DNA of 64,000 nt. Origin: Cavia porcellus. Its lineage: Eukaryota > Chordata > Mammalia > Rodentia > Caviidae. The stretch lies in assembly GCF_034190915.1 (NCBI RefSeq), contig NW_026947487.1:120861201-120925200 (forward strand), written 5' to 3'. The notes beneath the pieces were generated by a model. That model worked only from the letters and a program-made list of their open reading frames with translations, was not told the DNA's origin and did no database searches. How positions within the stretch are numbered: position 1 is the first letter of the stretch; the number at the start of each line of letters is the position of its first letter. This document shows, one piece after another, positions 42,101 through 48,100 of the stretch. The position numbers and the translations under genes were made by a program.

Positions 42101-45100
42101 CCTGGAAGGGACTAGCTTCCTTCCCCCGCCCTTTGACTCTGCTTCCTGCTGTCAGGCCATGAGCACCTCTCCTCCACCATGTACCTGTGCCATGCTGTCC
42201 TGCTTGGAGTCAGCCAATGAAGGACTAAATATGAGCTAAAATAAACCTCTCCTCCTTTACTCTGTGGGTGTTAGGGATTGTCTTAGCAACAAAAAAGTGG
42301 CCAAGACAGGTACTCTAGTGCCCAGTGAGTTGGTCTTGGATGCTACAGTAGCCTGGCCGGGCAGTCTGGGTAAACCCCAGCAAGCATAGGCCTGGCATTA
42401 AAGACTCTTCCCTTGGAGACCTGTGGGGGCTGGAAAACTTGGGTGAGAAAACATTTCTGCTGGTGTCTTTCTTTCACATCTCCCAGACTTCAGAGGAACA
42501 CCATGTGAGACACTTCACACCCCGCAGACTCCCCCACAGAGCTTGGACTGCAATGCTGACAGAATGCCAGCCACTGGCCCCGGTACATCCAAAAAGGATC
42601 AAAAGTGTGGATGGGGGCTGCTCTTTGGGCTATGGCCCTTCGTCATAATGAGGCCAATTCTCCAAACTTCCCACCTCACTCTTCCTCCTACCTGAGGCAT
42701 CTTATCAGGATCTACGGTTCTTCCCAAATCCAAGTTGTCCTGAAATGCCCTCAAAATCAACAGCTGCACAAAATCTGAAAAGGCATAAACCCAAAGTATT
42801 TATGGATACGATGATCTCCAAACAGCTATGATCATACAGACCCTGCTGCAGAGGGTGGAGTGTGGGTACAGCTTGGAAAGCCAACCAGTACCTAGGAAAG
42901 GTGTGGTTGCCCCTGCCACCCTGTCCAGCAGTCATTCACCAAGCCACTGTCCTTCTTGAACTTCACTTTAGAGGGAAAGGCTTATAATAAATCAAGTTTT
43001 ATTCAGGGCTTTTAATACAGAGGAGTAGATTCCAAGAGATGTCTCATGGATGTTTCCTCTAGCCAGCCCTGACCACAGGAGACCCGAAGAGCTCTGCATT
43101 CCAAGCAGTGACAACACATAATTCATGCCTTTGTAAAGGTTGGAATCAAGAGCCTGAAGTTACAGAGGTTTTCGGTTCCACTTTCAGCTTCAACTTCACT
43201 TTCCTGGAACCAGAACCAGGAGTCACACACCCTCAAGCACCAGGAAGAAAATCTCTTGCAAAGGAGAAACCCACAAGCTGCTGTTGTCTCCTGGCCTTTA
43301 TGTGTTGGGATACTTCAAGGAAGTCACTGGCAATGCAGCAGCAATGTAGCACTGGTGCAGGGGCTTGGGGCTTCTGTCACCCAGCTGACTGACTAGAATC
43401 CCCAGCTCCCAGGTCAGAGTGAGCCAGGGTCATGCTGGGTCCTGTGCCCATGGAGGCGGGCAGTGTCTTGCTCCCTATCTATGCAGGTGCCTGTTCTCCA
43501 GGACCCTGCCTGTAGTGACCCTACCAGAAAGCATAGCCTTGGTGGTGTCGTCGGACGGGCAGGATACTTCCATCTGCTCACACAGCAGGCGCAGGTTCCT
43601 GAAGAGCCATGCTGTCACAGCCTGCACATCAGGATGGCTGGGGACACACAGATACCTGATGGAGCCTGTCCTCTCATCCATCTCTCTCAAAAGGCAGTTA
43701 TGCTCTCTGTTTTGAGACAGGATCTTTACAGCCAGCCTAGAATGATCTCAAACTCATGACCCTCCACAGGCACCACCGTTAATACCCACTTCACTAGGAA
43801 GTGGGGTCAGTGAGGACCAGCCAGGAAAAGCAGTGGGAACCTACGGCGTGCATGCTGCAGCGGGCTGTCTGTATCACTGAAAACTCTAAAAGGCTCACTA
43901 TTGCTGGCTAGGCCTCTGCCCAAGTCAAGTAGCCTTCCAGCCTGCAAATGACACAAGGACTATCTCCACACAGCTCACTTAAACACAAATAGCTGACAAT
44001 GGGTGGCCCGGTGATTAATTCTGTTCAAGGCATTTTTGTTTTTCTTTTATTTTCTCTATTTTCCATTTCACTGTTTTTTGTTTTGATTCTCTTATTACTT
44101 TCTTCAGACTTAGTTTCCTCTCCTTTTCCTGGTTTCTAAAGTCCAAACCTAAACTGATTTGAGAATAAATACTCTCTTTCCAGACAGAGGCTTTCACAAC
44201 CATAAATTGTCTTTTACACATTTCATTAGCCGTACCCTGTAAATTTTAGTATACTGCTCTCATTTTCATTCCTCTCAAGATAGGTTCTACTTTCCTTTGT
44301 GATTATATAACCCATCAGTTACTTAGAGATATGTTGCTTAAACCAGGTACAAGGGGATATCACATCTGTAATTCCAGTCACTCAGGAAGCTGAAGCACCA
44401 GGATCCCAACCTCAGACCATCCTTGGCCTTAGCAAGACCCTAAAGTAAATACATAGGGTTGGAATGTTGCTCAGTGGTACAGTGCCCCAGTGTAGAAGAA
44501 AAGGAATAAAGAAAAGAGGGGGAGGGAAAAAAGAGGAGGGACAAAGATAGATGCTGCTTAATTCCCAAATACTGTGGATTTGCCAAATTTCCTTCTGGTG
44601 CTAACTCCCTTCTGGTGCTAATTCCCTTCTGGTTAGCAAATATATTTTGAATGATTTCAACCACTCCACACATATTGGCCTTGTTTTACGCCCTGACCCT
44701 GGGAGCTGTCCCCACATGCTGATGAACATGCACGGTGCAGCTGTAGTGGCTGTCCCCAAGCAGCTGGCACACCAGACCAGAGAGCAAGGCGAGAAGGCCC
44801 ATGGCACAGAGCCTCCCACTCCCTGCCCGCTACCTCTCCAGCAGCTCCCACAGGCTGACGATGCTGTGCACATGCAGGCGCCACACAGCTTCCAGCAGCA
44901 AAGAGCTCTGACGAAAAAAATAGTGCTGTGAGTCCCATGTGGGTGAATTCCTGCCCAACACAGTTCCTCTGCCCCTCACCCATGAGCCCCAGTCCCTGTG
45001 CTGTCTGGCATGGCCTCTCTTCTCTCTTCTGATTCCTGCCCACCAGATCCAGCAGGCTGTTCCAATCCTTCCCACACTGTGGCCCACACATTCCATGCAT

Positions 45101-48100
45101 GGGTGCGTCCATCTTGCCTTTCAAAGACATGCTGTCTTTTCACAGATTTCAGGATAAAACTCAGACTGTGGCATGGGCCTGGGGCCTCCACTGGGCCTCT
45201 CCCACAAGGATTTTTTTTTTTTTTTTTTTTTGGTATCAGGGATTGAACTCACGATCTCATGCTTGCCAGGGAGGCACTTATCCCACTGAACTAAAACCCT
45301 GGCTCCCATGCAGACTTCTGAGGCAACTGGGCAGCCAACACAAGAGTGCTCATGGGGGCTGGGGATTTAGCTCAGCGGCATAAGCGCCTACCTTGCAAGC
45401 AGGCAGTCGTGAGTTCGATCCCCGGTACCGATAAAAACGAAAAAGACAAAAAAAAAAGAGTGCTCAGGCCTGCTCACTTGCTTCCCGCCACCTCTTAAGT
45501 CTTCCTTTCTTCCCTACTCCATACTACTCTCGCTGAGCTCTGAGGGAAGCCCTTAAGGACCACTCTGATACACACATCTGTGCTTCTCTGCACACCCAGA
45601 CAACCATCACCACCATTCACATGTGTTTCCTTGCCCTCTTTCCACAACTGGATGGCAATGAGTACAGAAACCATAACAATGCCTGACAGTTGAGTGAGCC
45701 ATGTAACACAGAGGCAGGGTAACATAAAAAGACACTTGTGGGTGACTACCTCGGCCCTAGCTTTCCTTTTTTCACATACTTGCTATTAACAGTTATTGCT
45801 AAACAATCTGAACTTTTCAAAAATCTATAAACTGGGGTATAGCTCAACAGCACAGCACCTGCCTTGCACACACAAAGGTTGTGAATTAGATCCCCAATAA
45901 CAAAAAAAAAAAGAAAGAAAGAAAAGAAAAAACAAAAATCTGTAAACCTTCTAAACCAAAAAATGTGCCAAAAAAGAGCTTATTGGTACAATTTTTTTTA
46001 CATTTAAGACAGTCTCATTATGGAGTCCAGGCTGGCCTTGAATGTGCAGTGAACCACCTACCTCTGTCTCCCAAGTTCTGGGTTTACAAGTGTGCACCAC
46101 TATGCCCAGCAATAGAATTTTTAAATTATGTACATGCACATATTTTTGCTTTTTGTTTTGCCTTCTTGAAACAGTCTTGCTATGTAATACAGGCTAGTCT
46201 TCAAACTCACAGAGATCTTCCTGCCTCAGCCTCTCAAGAGCTGCGATTACAAGTATGTGCCACACATTACATTTTTATATCTTACTGCCTTAGAAATCCC
46301 TTGTAGGGCCAAAGATTTAGCTCAGTGACATAAGTGCCTGTGTGGCAAGCGCATGGTTGTGAGTTCAATCCCCAGTACCAAAAAATAGAGAGAAGAAAGC
46401 CCTTGTAACAATATATCTAAGAAGGCACAGCATCAATGTTCCGGATGTGTCTAGTCTATTAAGAACTACTTATGATGCTAGGTAACTGCTGGCAAAGGCA
46501 AAACCAAAGTACTTCCTTCCTGCCCACAACACATCTGATGCCCCACTCCGCTTTTATAGCTCTCTAATAATTGAAGACTTTGGCTGAATTCCTAAGAAAG
46601 CTCAGAGAGTCCCAAGTCAAAACTGGGAAACATATGTACTCTAGCCGGGCAAGGTGGCACACATCTATAATCCCAGTACTCGGGAGGCTGAGACAAGAGG
46701 ATCATTGCAAGTTCAAGACCAACCTGGGCTACAAAGTGATTTCAAGGCCAGCATGAACTACATACTGAAACCTGTCTCAAAAAGACAAAAAAAAAAAAAT
46801 TACCTGCACCCTCCATAATTCTTGACAAAAGGAAAGACGGGAGAACATATTGTGTACCAATAAATACTGGGTAATATCTAATAAGGAAGACAGTTTTTTC
46901 TGAAAAGAGAGAAAAAATTTTTTTGAGAAAATATTTTTTAAAACAGTTCAATTAACTAAAACAGTATTAAAGAACTATCCCATTTCCCTAAAGAGTTCAA
47001 CAGCAATGCCATCTGTTCCCACCCAAGGGCTACTGGGTCTTACCCTCTGCTCCAAGCTGAGCAGAACTGGGTGGCTGGGCTCCGAACACACCTGCTCCAT
47101 GCTGCAGGCCACTATCCTGGCTGCCAGGATGGCCACAGGAACTCCCAGCCTCAAGGCTTGATCCCGCAAGGCAGAGCCTTAAAGACACAACCACAGCCTT
47201 CCCTGAAAACAGGGAAAACTGGAAACACAAGACTTGGGTTCAAGATGCCTCTTGTAAATTGTAGCATTGCAGAAAACTGCCTGTAAAAGGAATGAATAGG
47301 GGCTGGGGATTTAGCTCAGCGGCATAAGCGCCTGCCTTGCAAGCAGGCAGTCATGAGTTCGATCCCTGGTACCGATAAAAAGGAAAAAGACAAAAAAAAA
47401 AAAAAAAAAGGAATGAATAGCTGGGCAAGGTGCAGCATGCCTGTCATCCCAGCACTCAGAAGGTGGAGAGAGGATCCTGAGTTCAACAATGTCACAGTCA
47501 AAGCTGAAAACAGCTTCTGATAGTCACTACGACACTGAACCCACAGTTCTGCACAAGCACTTGTTACGTCTCACCTGACACAAAGCAAGCAGGATAAGCA
47601 ATGCACTCTTGTCTCTCAGAGGAACACAAAGAACTGAGAACTCCAACAGGCTCTTCAATTAATTTTTCTTCCCCAGGGGACACAAACCCAGGGTTCTAGG
47701 CACAACAGACAAGTGCTCTACTACTGAACACTCCAGCCCTTGTTTTATTAACTATGTCAGCATCACAACTGAGTCTTCCCATACTGACTGCACTGATGCT
47801 ACAGTCAGAACTGGGCAAGGCTTTTCCATACTCTTCTGTGCATCTGGGGGCAGAGAGGCCACAAGTGTGCTCAGTCCTCAGGGCCGTCAGGTAGAACCTG
47901 GATCACTGGCCCTCTGGCAGCTACCAGCCTGTGGCCTGTGCTCTTAAAGCAGCAGAAATGCTTGACAGGGTAGAAACAAGTAATGCCCATAGGCAAGGCA
48001 TATCCCCCCCATACCAGGGATTGAACTCATGAACGCCTCTCGCAAGGCAGGTGCTTATGCTACTGAGCTAAACCCCTAGCCCAGCAAGGCATTTTCTTAT

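Noticed and set aside
44657..45130. Minus frame with SLLDLV considered as FANCA exon 5
   Set aside because: Similarity was too short. The true exon 5 with full length and clear match is at 46804-46899.
45495..45725. Frame with AIQLWKEGK considered as FANCA exon 5
   Set aside because: No correct splice sites and only a few matching residues.
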